From Mycobacterium sp. MFM001 (GTDB lineage: Bacteria > Actinomycetota > Actinomycetes > Mycobacteriales > Mycobacteriaceae), in contig NZ_BFAB01000008.1 in NCBI RefSeq assembly GCF_003402475.1, positions 62,001 through 126,000 of the forward strand: a stretch of DNA of 64,000 nt, read 5' to 3'. Shown in pieces: positions 41,240-51,100 of the stretch (position 1 is the first letter of the stretch; each line of letters opens with the position of its first letter). The notes below the pieces were generated by a model, which saw nothing but the letters and a program-made list of their open reading frames with translations, was not told where the DNA came from and searched no databases. Position numbers and translations under genes: made by a program.

Positions 41240-43885
41240 GTGCAAACAGAGACCGCGTCGACGTGGCCGATAGTCGCCCGTGATGACGAGTTCCGCCAGG
41301 CATTGGCGGCACTCGAGAACGACTCGGAATTCCGTGGCGTTGCGCTGGTCGGTGCCAGTGGGGTGGGCAAATCGACGCTGGGCCGCGCGCTCGCCGCGGC
41401 TGTCGAGTCTCGGGGGGCGACGGTGCGCTTCGTGCTGGGCACCGAGACCGGGCACGCGGTGCCGCTGGGTGCGTTCTCGCGCGCGGTCACCGTCGCCGGA
41501 GCGCACGAGCCCGCCACGATGCTGGCCGCCGCGCACGCGACCCTGGAGACAGACACCAACCTGGTGGTCGTCGTCGACGACGCCCAGCTGCTCGATCCGC
41601 TCTCGGCCACGCTGGTGTATCAGCTCGCGGCGAACCGCACCGCGCGACTGGTCGTCACGATTCGGTCGGGCGAACCGATGCTCGACGCGGTGGCGGCGCT
41701 GTGCAAAGAGCGGCTGTTGCTGACGTTGCACATCGACGCGTTCACCCCCGAGCAGACCGGCGACCTGGCGCGCCGAGTGCTCGGCGGGGCGGTCGAGCCG
41801 CGCTTGGTCGACGAGCTCTACGCCCGCAGCGGCGGCAACCTGCTGCTGCTGCGCGGCCTGCTCAGCGCCGGCCGGGAAAACGGCGTCTTGGTCCACACCG
41901 AGGACGGCTGGCAGCTTCGCGGCCCGCTCCGGGCGGATCGCGAACTCTACGACCTGCTCGAGTTTCGGCTGCGATCCCTGACTCCCGAAGAGTTGGAAGC
42001 CGTGGAGATCTTGGCCACCGGAGAGCTCTTGGACTGGGAGATCCTGCGCGGGCTGTGCGACGCCGAGGCGGTGGCCCACCTGGAACGGCGGGGCTTGATC
42101 CAGCTGCTCGCCGACGGGTCCGACACCGTGGTGCAGTTGAATCACCCCGTTTTGGGCGACGCGGCCATCCGGCTCGCAGGTGTGGTGCGGTCGCGACAAC
42201 TCAATGGCCTTCTGGCGCAAGCGCTTCAAAAGCACCTGCGGGCCGGAGGGCGACGCTCGCGACTGCCCGACCTGCGCGGCCAGATCCGACTGGCGCAATT
42301 CATGATGCGCAGCGACTTGGAACCAGACCTCGACGTGATCATCACCGCCGCGGCAAGCGCGGTCACCATGTCGAACCTCAGCTACGGCGAAGAGCTGGCC
42401 CGCTACGCGCTTGACTGCGGCGGCGGTCTGCAGGCCGCCATCGTGCTTGCCGACGCGCTGAGCTGGCAGGGGCGCGGTGACGAAGCCGAGGCGGTGCTGT
42501 CCGGGTTCGAGCCGGACAGCGGCAACGAGCTGCTGACCATGCGGTGGGGTTGTCTGCGCGCCGCGAACCTGTTCTGGCAGTGCGGTCGAACCGACGCCGC
42601 CCAACGCGTACTCGAAAACGTCAGGGGCCGCGTCGATTCCGAGGCAAGCGGCGCTATGGCGATGGCGCTGCAGGTCTCGTTTGCATTCTTCTCTGGTGAC
42701 GTCGCGACCACCCTCGAGGTGGGTCCGAGCCTGTGCGCGTCCAGCGTGCTTCCGCTGGCGACGCTGTGGGCGGCGGTGCCGACGGCATGTGCGCTGGCCG
42801 GCGTCGGCCGGTTCGGCGAGGTTGCACCGATCGTCGACGCCGGGTTGCAGGCCGCGACGGCCAGCGAGTCCGGGCCGCAGCGGTTCGCCCTCGGATTGGC
42901 TGAGGTGATGGCACACACGGCCGCCGGTGATCAGCCGGCCGCCGAAGCGGCGGCGGAACGCTACGGCGCAATGGCCGCCGGTGTGCCCGCGGCGGACGCC
43001 ATGGTGGCCGCCATATTCGGGCTCGTACACTTTGCCGCCGGTGAGCTGCCCTCCGCCTGCTCGGCATTCGCGGACTCCGTATCGGCGCTGTCGCAAGGCT
43101 TTCCGTCGGCATGGATGATGCTCGTCACCGCGTGGCAGGCGCAGGCCGAAGGCGCGCGCGGAGACGGTGACGCCGCGGCAGCAGCGCTGGAGAAATCCGG
43201 GCAAGCCTACGGCCCGCAGGTTGCGGTATTCCTGCCGGAACTCGAGTTGGCGCGGGCCTGGGAGCGGGCATGCGCCGGCGAAACCACTGCGGCGCAGTCG
43301 CATGCGATGCATGCGGCGCAGATCGCACGGCGATCCGGGTTGCCGGTCGTCGAGATGCGGGCGTTGCACACCGCCGTCCGGTTCGGCGATCGCTCGCATG
43401 CCTCGCGGCTGGGGGAACTCGCCAAGACGCTGAACACTGAAATGGCGGACGTGGTCGCGATGCACGCTCGCGCCCTGGCCGGCCACGACGGCGACCAGCT
43501 GGATTTGGCGGCCGACCGGTTCGCAGAGATCGGTGCGCTGGCGCTCGCCGCCGACGCGGCAGCACAGGCAGCGCGCGAACATGACCGCAGCGGACGCCGC
43601 GGCAAGGAATTGGAGTCGTCGACGCGGGCGCACTGGCTGGCCAGTCAGTACGAAATACGAACTCCGGCAGTCAAAGCCGCGGCCCGACCGTTGCCAATCA
43701 CCGACCGTGAACGCGAGATCGCGATGTTGGTGGCCAGCGGCTTGTCCAATCGTCAGATCGCCGATCGGCTGTCGGTGTCGGTGCGCACAGTGGACGGACA
43801 CCTGTACCGCACGTTCGCCAAGCTGGGTATCGAGCGGCGCGACCAACTGGTCAACTTGCTCAAAGGGGTCCGCTCCGCGACGTAG
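41240..43885 (+). CDS. Large ATP-binding LuxR-family transcriptional regulator
   Basis: An 881-residue LAL/STAND-like regulator. The P-loop G-A-S-G-V-G-K-S-T (Lys44) is followed by the Walker B V-V-V-D-D-A-Q-L-L near 110-118, a long alpha-helical repeat region (about 400-790) and a C-terminal LuxR helix-turn-helix (about 815-875) with L-S-N-R-Q-I-A-D-R-L-S-V-S-V-R-T-V-D-G-H-L-Y. Ligand and targets are unknown; the adjacent monooxygenase genes are candidates. The GTG at 41240 follows AGGAGG by 11 bases; a GTG at 41216 is possible, and the frame is open to 40877. Confidence 0.85.
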   Translation: MQTETASTWPIVARDDEFRQALAALENDSEFRGVALVGASGVGKSTLGRALAAAVESRGATVRFVLGTETGHAVPLGAFSRAVTVAGAHEPATMLAAAHATLETDTNLVVVVDDAQLLDPLSATLVYQLAANRTARLVVTIRSGEPMLDAVAALCKERLLLTLHIDAFTPEQTGDLARRVLGGAVEPRLVDELYARSGGNLLLLRGLLSAGRENGVLVHTEDGWQLRGPLRADRELYDLLEFRLRSLTPEELEAVEILATGELLDWEILRGLCDAEAVAHLERRGLIQLLADGSDTVVQLNHPVLGDAAIRLAGVVRSRQLNGLLAQALQKHLRAGGRRSRLPDLRGQIRLAQFMMRSDLEPDLDVIITAAASAVTMSNLSYGEELARYALDCGGGLQAAIVLADALSWQGRGDEAEAVLSGFEPDSGNELLTMRWGCLRAANLFWQCGRTDAAQRVLENVRGRVDSEASGAMAMALQVSFAFFSGDVATTLEVGPSLCASSVLPLATLWAAVPTACALAGVGRFGEVAPIVDAGLQAATASESGPQRFALGLAEVMAHTAAGDQPAAEAAAERYGAMAAGVPAADAMVAAIFGLVHFAAGELPSACSAFADSVSALSQGFPSAWMMLVTAWQAQAEGARGDGDAAAAALEKSGQAYGPQVAVFLPELELARAWERACAGETTAAQSHAMHAAQIARRSGLPVVEMRALHTAVRFGDRSHASRLGELAKTLNTEMADVVAMHARALAGHDGDQLDLAADRFAEIGALALAADAAAQAAREHDRSGRRGKELESSTRAHWLASQYEIRTPAVKAAARPLPITDREREIAMLVASGLSNRQIADRLSVSVRTVDGHLYRTFAKLGIERRDQLVNLLKGVRSAT

Positions 43886-45271
43886 CTATCCCGCCACCAG
43901 CTCAGGCTCCGGGACGGTGGCCTCATGCCGGACCTGACGCCGGCGAGCGGTGGCAACCCGCGCTATCACCGCGGGCCGCAGCAACCGCGTCGGCGGGTCG
44001 ACGAGGTTCATCACCCGCACGAAGCCCTCGGTGACGACCGGATCGGAGGCGGCGGCGGCCAACAACCGCGCGGTGTACCAGTTCGACAATCGCATGGACA
44101 CCGAACGTCGCCCCTGGGCCTGTGGCAGAGCAAGATCCGCACCTGACGCCATCTTCCAGACCGACTTGATCGGCTTGGCGGCCGCGCGGAAAAACCGCCG
44201 GGGCAGATCGTCGTCACCGCGAAGCAGGCAGTCGCGCAAGGCAATTGCCTCCAGGGCGGCCACCGACATGCCCTGTCCGTACACCGGGTTGAAGCTACAG
44301 ATCGCGTCCCCGAACACCAGCAACCCCGCCGGGAAATGCAGCATCTTGTCGTAACGTCGCCACTTGCTGGCGGGGTAACGGTGGTGGCACACCTCGGACA
44401 GCGGCTCGGCCGCTTTCATCGCGTCGATCATCGGTGGCGGCGCGAACTCCTCGGCGAAGCGGACCATTTCGGTCGGTTCGGCGGGCGGCTCGTGTCCGCT
44501 GAGACCGGCCAACGTCAGCATCCAGGTGTCGTTCTCGTAGGCGAACAGCGCGCCGCCTGTCGGCCGCTCGGCCAGCGGGCCGATCAGAATCAGCTTTTCA
44601 TCCAGCGTCCCAGGCGGTATCCGCAACAGCTGGCTGACGTAGGCCACCTTGACCACGATGTGTTCCTCGGGCGGACGCCGATAACCCAAATTCTCCAGAA
44701 ACGCCGGTGTTCGGGCGGCCCGGCCCGTCGCGTCGACAACGAGATCGGCGTCCATGAAGACGTTCTCGCCGGTGTCGCGATCCGCGACCAGCGCGCCGGC
44801 CACCCGGCCGGACCCGGCGCCGAACAAGTTGACCACGTCGTGGCCGTCGAGCAATGTCACGTTGTCGAACCTTCGCAACCGCGCCCGGATATGAGACTCC
44901 AGAAACGGCCTGCTGGCCAGGTATGACGTCACCGCTCCCGGGTCGGCGAATCTGCCGGTGCGGTTCAGGTCGTGTCCGGAGAAGCGAAGCCACACGCGCG
45001 TGCCGTCGCCGCCCTCCAGGACGTTGGCGCCCGCGGTGACAAGCTCGTCGAGCAGTTCGGGAAACAGCTCGTCCAGAATGCGCGAGCCCGTGCTCAGCAG
45101 ACCGTGAACGTGGCGGCTCTGCGGGACGCCGCGCCGGTGCACGGCGTCGTGTCGCAAAGTGTCGCGCTCCACCACCGTGACGGTGGAATAGAAGTCGGCC
45201 AGAACGCGGGCGGCGAGCAATCCGCCCATGCTTGCGCCCAGAACGACGGCGTGATCGCCGAGCCTGCTCAT
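43886..45271 (-). CDS. FAD-dependent monooxygenase-like oxidoreductase
   Basis: A 461-residue flavoprotein of the class A monooxygenase/geranylgeranyl-reductase type. The FAD-binding G-A-S-M-G-G is at 12-17, V-V-D-A-T-G-R near 180, and the second FAD motif G-D-A-I-C-S-F-N-P-V-Y-G-Q-G near 317-330. The substrate is probably hydrophobic but unknown. It follows the SnoaL-like gene by five bases in a two-gene minus-strand operon and converges on the LuxR gene. Confidence 0.85.
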   Translation of the reverse strand: MSRLGDHAVVLGASMGGLLAARVLADFYSTVTVVERDTLRHDAVHRRGVPQSRHVHGLLSTGSRILDELFPELLDELVTAGANVLEGGDGTRVWLRFSGHDLNRTGRFADPGAVTSYLASRPFLESHIRARLRRFDNVTLLDGHDVVNLFGAGSGRVAGALVADRDTGENVFMDADLVVDATGRAARTPAFLENLGYRRPPEEHIVVKVAYVSQLLRIPPGTLDEKLILIGPLAERPTGGALFAYENDTWMLTLAGLSGHEPPAEPTEMVRFAEEFAPPPMIDAMKAAEPLSEVCHHRYPASKWRRYDKMLHFPAGLLVFGDAICSFNPVYGQGMSVAALEAIALRDCLLRGDDDLPRRFFRAAAKPIKSVWKMASGADLALPQAQGRRSVSMRLSNWYTARLLAAAASDPVVTEGFVRVMNLVDPPTRLLRPAVIARVATARRRQVRHEATVPEPELVAG

Positions 45272-45276
45272 CGTGA

Positions 45277-45657
45277 TCAGGCTTGCAGCTTGGCGAATTT
45301 TGCGGTGTCGTAGTGGATTTCGCCGCGCACCGCTTTGCCGTCGTCATCGAACTTCAGCACGTTGACGAACGGCGATTCGGCGGTGCCGTTGTCGTTGCCG
45401 AAACGGACGGTGCCGAGCACCACGACGTAGACCCCGCCGTCGATGTAGGTGCTCGGCTCGACGCTCACCGTCGACCAATGATCCGGCAACCGGCTCATCA
45501 TCTCGATGATGGCGTCCCGTCCGTGGACCTCGCCGCCGGGCGCGATCTCCTCGGAGGAATACCAGACCGCGTCCTGCGCGTAGGCCTCTTTCAATGCGGC
45601 CAAATCCCCGCGGCTGAACGCTTCGTGCGCTGACCTGGCGGTCTCGACGTTCGACAT
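45277..45657 (-). CDS. SnoaL-like / NTF2-like protein
   Basis: A 126-residue cone-shaped alpha-beta protein beginning M-S-N-V-E-T-A-R-S-A-H-E-A-F, with G-R-D-A-I-I-E-M near 51. The family includes polyketide cyclases, isomerases and binding proteins, so the reaction cannot be assigned. An upstream in-frame ATG (45678) is rejected because AAGGAGG lies eight bases before the ATG at 45657. Co-transcribed with the monooxygenase downstream. Confidence 0.83.
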   Translation of the reverse strand: MSNVETARSAHEAFSRGDLAALKEAYAQDAVWYSSEEIAPGGEVHGRDAIIEMMSRLPDHWSTVSVEPSTYIDGGVYVVVLGTVRFGNDNGTAESPFVNVLKFDDDGKAVRGEIHYDTAKFAKLQA

Positions 45658-45738
45658 TTCGCTAGCCTCCTTGGTCATGGTCGGGGCGACTGCACCCTGG
45701 CGACCAGTCGACTATTCCGCCGTCGCGCGGAGCCCCGA

Positions 45739-45755
45739 TAGGGTAGTCGGCTACC
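45739..45755. promoter_or_regulatory. Symmetric bidirectional -10 plus near-palindromic operator candidate
   Basis: TAGGGTA (45739-45745) reads TAGGGT on the plus strand and TACCCT on the minus strand, so one site can serve both the monooxygenase at 45829 and the SnoaL gene at 45657. Predicted leaders are both about 75-80 bases. Overlapping it is GGTAG-TCGG-CTACC (45742-45755), a near-perfect 14-base palindrome suited to a dimeric repressor. Confidence 0.45.
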
Positions 45756-45828
45756 TCAATTCCCGTTTGTCGGGGGCCGAACGGCTCGCGCGACGTAGGA
45801 TCGGGCCAGCCGACGTCTGGAGATTCGG

Positions 45829-47289
45829 GTGGTTGACATGGCCGACAAACGCCCCTTGAAGATCGCGATCATCGGCGCCGGCATGTCCGGCCTGTGCATG
45901 GCCGTCAAGCTCCAGCAGGCCGGCATCGACTCGTACACCATTTTCGAGAAGGCCGACGACGTCGGCGGAACCTGGCGCGACAACACGTATCCGGGACTCA
46001 CCTGCGACGTGCCGTCGCGGTACTACTCCTATTCGTTTCGGCCCAACCCGAATTGGTCGCATCTGCTGCCGCCGGGCCCGGAGATCCAGGCCTATTTCCG
46101 TCAGGTGGCCGACGAGCGGGTCATCCGTCCGCACATCCGCTTCGGCACCGACGTCACGTCGGCACGATACGAGGACGGACGCTGGCGGCTGACCACCGCC
46201 GACGGCGAGGAGTCGTTCGACGTCCTCGTCACCGCCACCGGCGTGCTGCGGGTGCCTCGCTATCCGGACATCCCGGGCCGGGAGACGTTCGCCGGCCCGG
46301 CGTTTCATTCATCGCGCTGGGATCACTCGGTATCGTTGCCGGACAAGCGAATCGGATTGATCGGCACCGGTTCGACCGGTGTGCAGATCACCGCGGAACT
46401 CGGCGGAAATGTCCGGCAGCTGACGGTGTTTCAGCGCACCGCGCAGTGGATCTGCCCGATGCCCAACTTGCGCTACTCTGCCCTCACCCGGGCGGTGTTG
46501 CGCCGCTGGCCGCGGCTGAACGATGTGCCGTACCGCTTCTGGGGTTGGTATGTGCGGTCCATGTTCGGCCGGGCACCGATACGTCCGGGCTTCCAGCGCA
46601 GACTCTTTGCGGCTCAGTGCCGATGGAATCTGCGGCTCTCGGTGCGCGACCCGGCGTTGCGGGCCAAGCTCACCCCGAAGGACCAGCCGATGTGCAAGCG
46701 GTTGATCTTTGCCGGCCACTTCTACCGATCCGTGCAGCAGCCGGGCGTTGAGGTGGTCACCGAGACGATCGACCACATCGAGCCGCGCGGGGTCGTCACC
46801 GCCGACGGCACTCTGCACGAGCTGGACCTACTCGTCTACGCCACCGGTTTCGACGCCCGCGCCTATGTGCGGCCGCTGCAAGTAATCGGCGAAGGCGGGC
46901 TGACTCTGGAGGAGGCCTGGGCCGACGGGCCGCGCGCGTATCGGTCGGTGGCTGTCCCGGGATTTCCGAACCTGTTCATGCTGATGGGTCCGCACTCGCC
47001 AATCGGCAACCAGTCGTTGGTGCCGATCGCCGAGGATCAGGCCGACTACGCGATGTGGTGGATCAACCAGATGCGGGACGGAAACATTCGTGCCGCCGCA
47101 CCCACCGAAGTGGCCACCAAGGACTACAACGAGAGCATGAAAGCCGCGATGCCCCAGACGATCTGGGTGACCGGCTGCAACAGTTGGTACTTGGGCAAGG
47201 ACGGGCTGCCGGAGCTGTTCCCGTGGACGCCCGAGCGTCACCGCGAACTGTTGCGCGAGCCCGAACTCGCCGACTTCGACATCCGCTGA
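45829..47289 (+). CDS. Baeyer-Villiger-type flavin monooxygenase
   Basis: A 486-residue NADPH- and FAD-dependent monooxygenase. The FAD motif G-A-G-M-S-G is at 16-21, the Baeyer-Villiger fingerprint F-A-G-P-A-F-H-x-x-x-W is at 154-164, and a second Rossmann motif G-T-G-S-T-G follows near 180. It would insert oxygen into ketones or oxidise heteroatoms; mycobacterial relatives include EthA-type enzymes. The GTG at 45829 is chosen because GGAG precedes it; an ATG three codons later is possible. Confidence 0.87.
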   Translation: MVDMADKRPLKIAIIGAGMSGLCMAVKLQQAGIDSYTIFEKADDVGGTWRDNTYPGLTCDVPSRYYSYSFRPNPNWSHLLPPGPEIQAYFRQVADERVIRPHIRFGTDVTSARYEDGRWRLTTADGEESFDVLVTATGVLRVPRYPDIPGRETFAGPAFHSSRWDHSVSLPDKRIGLIGTGSTGVQITAELGGNVRQLTVFQRTAQWICPMPNLRYSALTRAVLRRWPRLNDVPYRFWGWYVRSMFGRAPIRPGFQRRLFAAQCRWNLRLSVRDPALRAKLTPKDQPMCKRLIFAGHFYRSVQQPGVEVVTETIDHIEPRGVVTADGTLHELDLLVYATGFDARAYVRPLQVIGEGGLTLEEAWADGPRAYRSVAVPGFPNLFMLMGPHSPIGNQSLVPIAEDQADYAMWWINQMRDGNIRAAAPTEVATKDYNESMKAAMPQTIWVTGCNSWYLGKDGLPELFPWTPERHRELLREPELADFDIR

Positions 47290-48102
47290 TCAGGACGTCC
47301 CGGCCCGTTTCGCATAACCGGTGCGCTGCCCGGCGTCCACGGCGGTGAACACCCGGTCGCTGCCCAATGCCCGGCCGAGCGCCTCGCCCAGCCGCTGCGG
47401 CAGGAACCGCTGAACGGCCACCGCTGCTGCTATCGATCGCGGAACCACCACGCGCGCTTTGGGTTTGACGATCAGACCGGCAATCGCCTTGGCCACGTCG
47501 TCGGGCTCGGCGTTGCGGAAACCCTTCGCGTGTCCCACACCGGCGATCATCTCGGTGTTGGTCAACGTCGGCAGCACCGCGGAGAAGTGGACGCCGCTGC
47601 CACGGTTTTCCAGCCGGACGGTGTCGGTGAATCCGAGCACGGCATGCTTGGTGGCGCAGTAGGTGGCAATGCCGGCCGTCGGCAGCACGCTACCCAGCGA
47701 CGCGATGTTGATGACATGACCGCGACCCCGCGGCAGCATCCGCTGGGCCGCCAGCTTGGTCCCCAGGATCACGCCGTAGACGTTGACGTCGAGCAGCCGC
47801 CTGGTGACCGTGTCGGCCTCCTCGACCGCGCTGCCCACCGCGATGACGCCGGCGTTGTTCACCAGGACGTCGATGGGCCCGAGTTGCTCTTCGACCGCGT
47901 CGAGGAAATCGGTGAACGACTGGCGGTCCGTCACATCTAATCGGCGGTGGCAATCCAGGCTGCCACCCGCTTCGTTGGCGGCGGATTCGTCGATATCCCC
48001 GATCGCGACCTTGGCACCCGATTTGTGCAGAAGGGTCGCGGTGGCCAAGCCGATTCCGCGCGCCCCACCCGTGACCGCCACGACTTTTCCCGCGACAGAC
48101 AT
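47290..48102 (-). CDS. Short-chain dehydrogenase/reductase
   Basis: A 270-residue classical SDR: cofactor loop T-G-G-A-R-G-I-G near 11-18, N-N-A-G near 86, catalytic Ser in N-I-A-S and the Y-C-A-T-K motif near 153-157. It probably oxidises or reduces an alcohol or ketone related to the adjacent monooxygenase's substrate, but that is inference. Its stop abuts the monooxygenase stop, the two TGA codons forming TGATCA. Start chosen at the ATG before S-V-A-G-K; ATGs at 48111 and 48114 are alternatives. Confidence 0.87.
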   Translation of the reverse strand: MSVAGKVVAVTGGARGIGLATATLLHKSGAKVAIGDIDESAANEAGGSLDCHRRLDVTDRQSFTDFLDAVEEQLGPIDVLVNNAGVIAVGSAVEEADTVTRRLLDVNVYGVILGTKLAAQRMLPRGRGHVINIASLGSVLPTAGIATYCATKHAVLGFTDTVRLENRGSGVHFSAVLPTLTNTEMIAGVGHAKGFRNAEPDDVAKAIAGLIVKPKARVVVPRSIAAAVAVQRFLPQRLGEALGRALGSDRVFTAVDAGQRTGYAKRAGTS

Positions 48103-48147
48103 GGGCCACATCATCGCACGCCGGCCGGCCTGCGGTACGAATGACGA

Positions 48148-51100
48148 GTGCCCGATCCCACCGTGCTGCTGCTGTCGACGTCCGACACCGACCTGATCAC
48201 GGCCCGCGCCAGCGGCGTCAACTACCGGTGGGCCAACCCGTCGCGACTGCTGCCCGACGAGCTGCCGACGCTGCTGGACGCCGCAGACATCGTGGTGGTG
48301 CGCATCCTCGGCGGTTATCGGAGCTGGCAGGACGGCATCGACACGGTGCTGGGCAGCGGCGTGCCGGCCGTCGTCGTCAGCGGCGAGCAGTCGCCGGACG
48401 CCGATTTGATGGAGCGCTCCACGACGCCGGCTGGAATCGCGCTGCAGACCCACATCTACCTGGCCCACGGCGGTGTGCCGAACCTGCGTCAGCTGCACGC
48501 CTTCCTGTCCGACACGCTACTGATGACCGGCTTCGGGTTCACGCCGCCAGAGAGCACGCCGACGTGGGGGGTGCTGGACCGCGCCGCCGCCGCGCTTGCG
48601 GTCGGCCCGACGGTCGCGGTGCTGTACTACCGGGCCCAGCAGCTGGCCGGCAACACCGGCTACGTCGAAGCGCTGTGTCGGGCGATCGAAGCCGCCGGCG
48701 GCAGGCCGCTGCCGCTGTACTGCGCGTCCCTGCGCACCGCCGAACCCGACATGCTGGCGACGCTGTCGCAGGCCGACGCGATGGTGGTCACCGTGCTAGC
48801 CGCCGGGGGAGTCAAGCCTGCAACGGCCACGGCAGGCGGTGATGACGACAGCTGGAACGTCGAACACCTGGCGGCCCTGGACATCCCGATCCTGCAGGGG
48901 CTCTGCCTGACCAGTTCCCGCCAGCAGTGGCAGGACAACGACGACGGGCTCAGCCCGCTCGACGTTGCCAGCCAGGTGGCGGTACCCGAGTTCGACGGGC
49001 GCATCATCACAGTCCCGTTCTCGTTCAAGGAGATTGACGACGAGGGACTGATCTCTTATGTCGCCGACCCGGAGCGGTGCGCGCGCGTCGCGGGCCTGGC
49101 CGTGCGGCATGCCCGGCTTCGGCGGATTCCCAACGCCGACAAGCGAATAGCGGTGGTGTTCTCGGCCTATCCGACGAAGCACGCCCGGATCGGCAACGCG
49201 GTCGGACTGGACACCCCGGCCAGCGCCGTCGCGCTGCTCAGAGCAATGCGCGAGCACGGCTATCACATCGGCGAGCTGCCCGGCGTCGACGCGCAAGACG
49301 GTGACGCGCTGGTGCATGCACTGATCGAACGCGGCGGCCAGGATCCTGACTGGCTCACCGACGGCCAGCTGGAAGGCAACCCGATCCGGGTGTCGGCAGG
49401 TGACTATCGCGCCTGGTTCGCCACGCTGCCCGCCGAGTTCACCGACGCGGTGCAACAGCACTGGGGGCCGCCGCCCGGCGAGTTGTTCGTCGACCGCGGC
49501 AACGACCCCGACGGCGAAATCGTCATCGCCGCACTGCAAGCCGGCAACGTCGTGCTGATGGTGCAGCCGCCACGCGGCTTCGGGGAGAACCCGGTGGCGA
49601 TCTACCACGACCCCGACCTGCCGCCCAGCCACCACTATCTGGCCGCCTACCACTGGCTGGACGCCGGGTTCAAAGCCGACGCCGTGCTGCATCTGGGCAA
49701 GCACGGCAACCTGGAGTGGCTGCCCGGCAAGACGCTGGGCATGTCGGCGGCGTGCGGATCCGACGCGGCGCTGGGCGATCTGCCGCTGGTCTACCCGTTC
49801 CTGGTCAACGACCCGGGCGAGGGCACGCAGGCCAAACGGCGCGCGCACGCCGTGCTGGTCGACCACCTCATCCCGCCGATGGCCCGCGCCGAAACCTACG
49901 GCGACATCGCCCGGTTGGAGCAACTGCTCGACGAGCACGCCAACATCGCCGCGCTGGACCCGGGCAAGCTGCCCGCCGTCCGCCAACAGATCTGGACGCT
50001 GGTCCGGGCCGCCAAGATGGACCACGACCTGGGGCTGACCGAGCGGCCGGAGGACGACTCGTTCGACGACATGCTGCTGCACGTCGACGGCTGGCTCTGC
50101 GAGATCAAGGACGTCCAGATCCGCGACGGCCTGCACATCCTCGGCCAAAAACCCACTGGCGAACAGGAACTGGATCTGGTGCTGGCGATCCTGCGGGCTC
50201 GCCAGCTTTTTGGCGGCAAGCACTCGGTGCCCGGGCTGCGCCAAGCGCTGGGCCTGGCCGAGGACGGCACCGACGAGCGGGTGTCGGTCGACGAGGTCGA
50301 AGCCGCGGCGCGGCACCTGGTCAAGGCGTTGCAGGACGCCGGCTGGGATTCGGCCGCTGTCGACGGGCTCAGCGACGACCCTGGGGTCGCAGCCGTGCTG
50401 CGATTCGCCGCCACCGAGGTGGTGCCGCGGCTGGCCGGTACGGGGGCCGAAATCGACCAGGTGCTGCGGGCTTTGGATGGCCGGTTCATCGCGGCCGGGC
50501 CGTCGGGCTCGCCGCTGCGCGGCCTTGTCAACGTGCTACCCACCGGACGCAACTTCTACTCCGTCGATCCCAAGGCGGTCCCGTCGCGGCTGGCGTGGGA
50601 AACCGGTGTGGCGATGGCGGATTCGTTGCTGGCCCGCTACCGCGACGACTACGGCGACTGGCCGCGGTCCGTCGGGCTGTCGGTGTGGGGCACGTCCGCG
50701 ATGCGCACGGCCGGCGACGACATCGCCGAAGTCCTTGCGCTGCTGGGAGTTCGGCCGGTCTGGGACGACGCGTCGCGACGGGTGGTGGGCCTGACGCCGA
50801 TTCCACTGACCGAGTTGGGCCGGCCTCGCATCGACGTGACAGTGCGGATATCCGGGTTTTTCCGCGACGCCTTCCCGCACGTGGTGACGATGCTCGACGA
50901 CGCGGTGCGGCTGGTCGCCGACCTCGACGAACCCGACGACGACAACTACGTGCGCGCCCATGCGCAGGCCGACCTGGTACAGCATGGTGACGAAAGACGA
51001 GCCACCACAAGGATCTTCGGCTCGAAGCCGGGAACCTATGGTGCAGGGCTGTTGCAGCTGATCGACAGCCGCAACTGGCGCGACGACGCCGACCTGGCTC

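Noticed and set aside
40238..43846. 1,202-codon open frame on the minus strand
   Set aside because: It covers the ABC ATPase and the LuxR regulator in antisense, both of which have clear motifs on the plus strand. No family features are visible in this frame.
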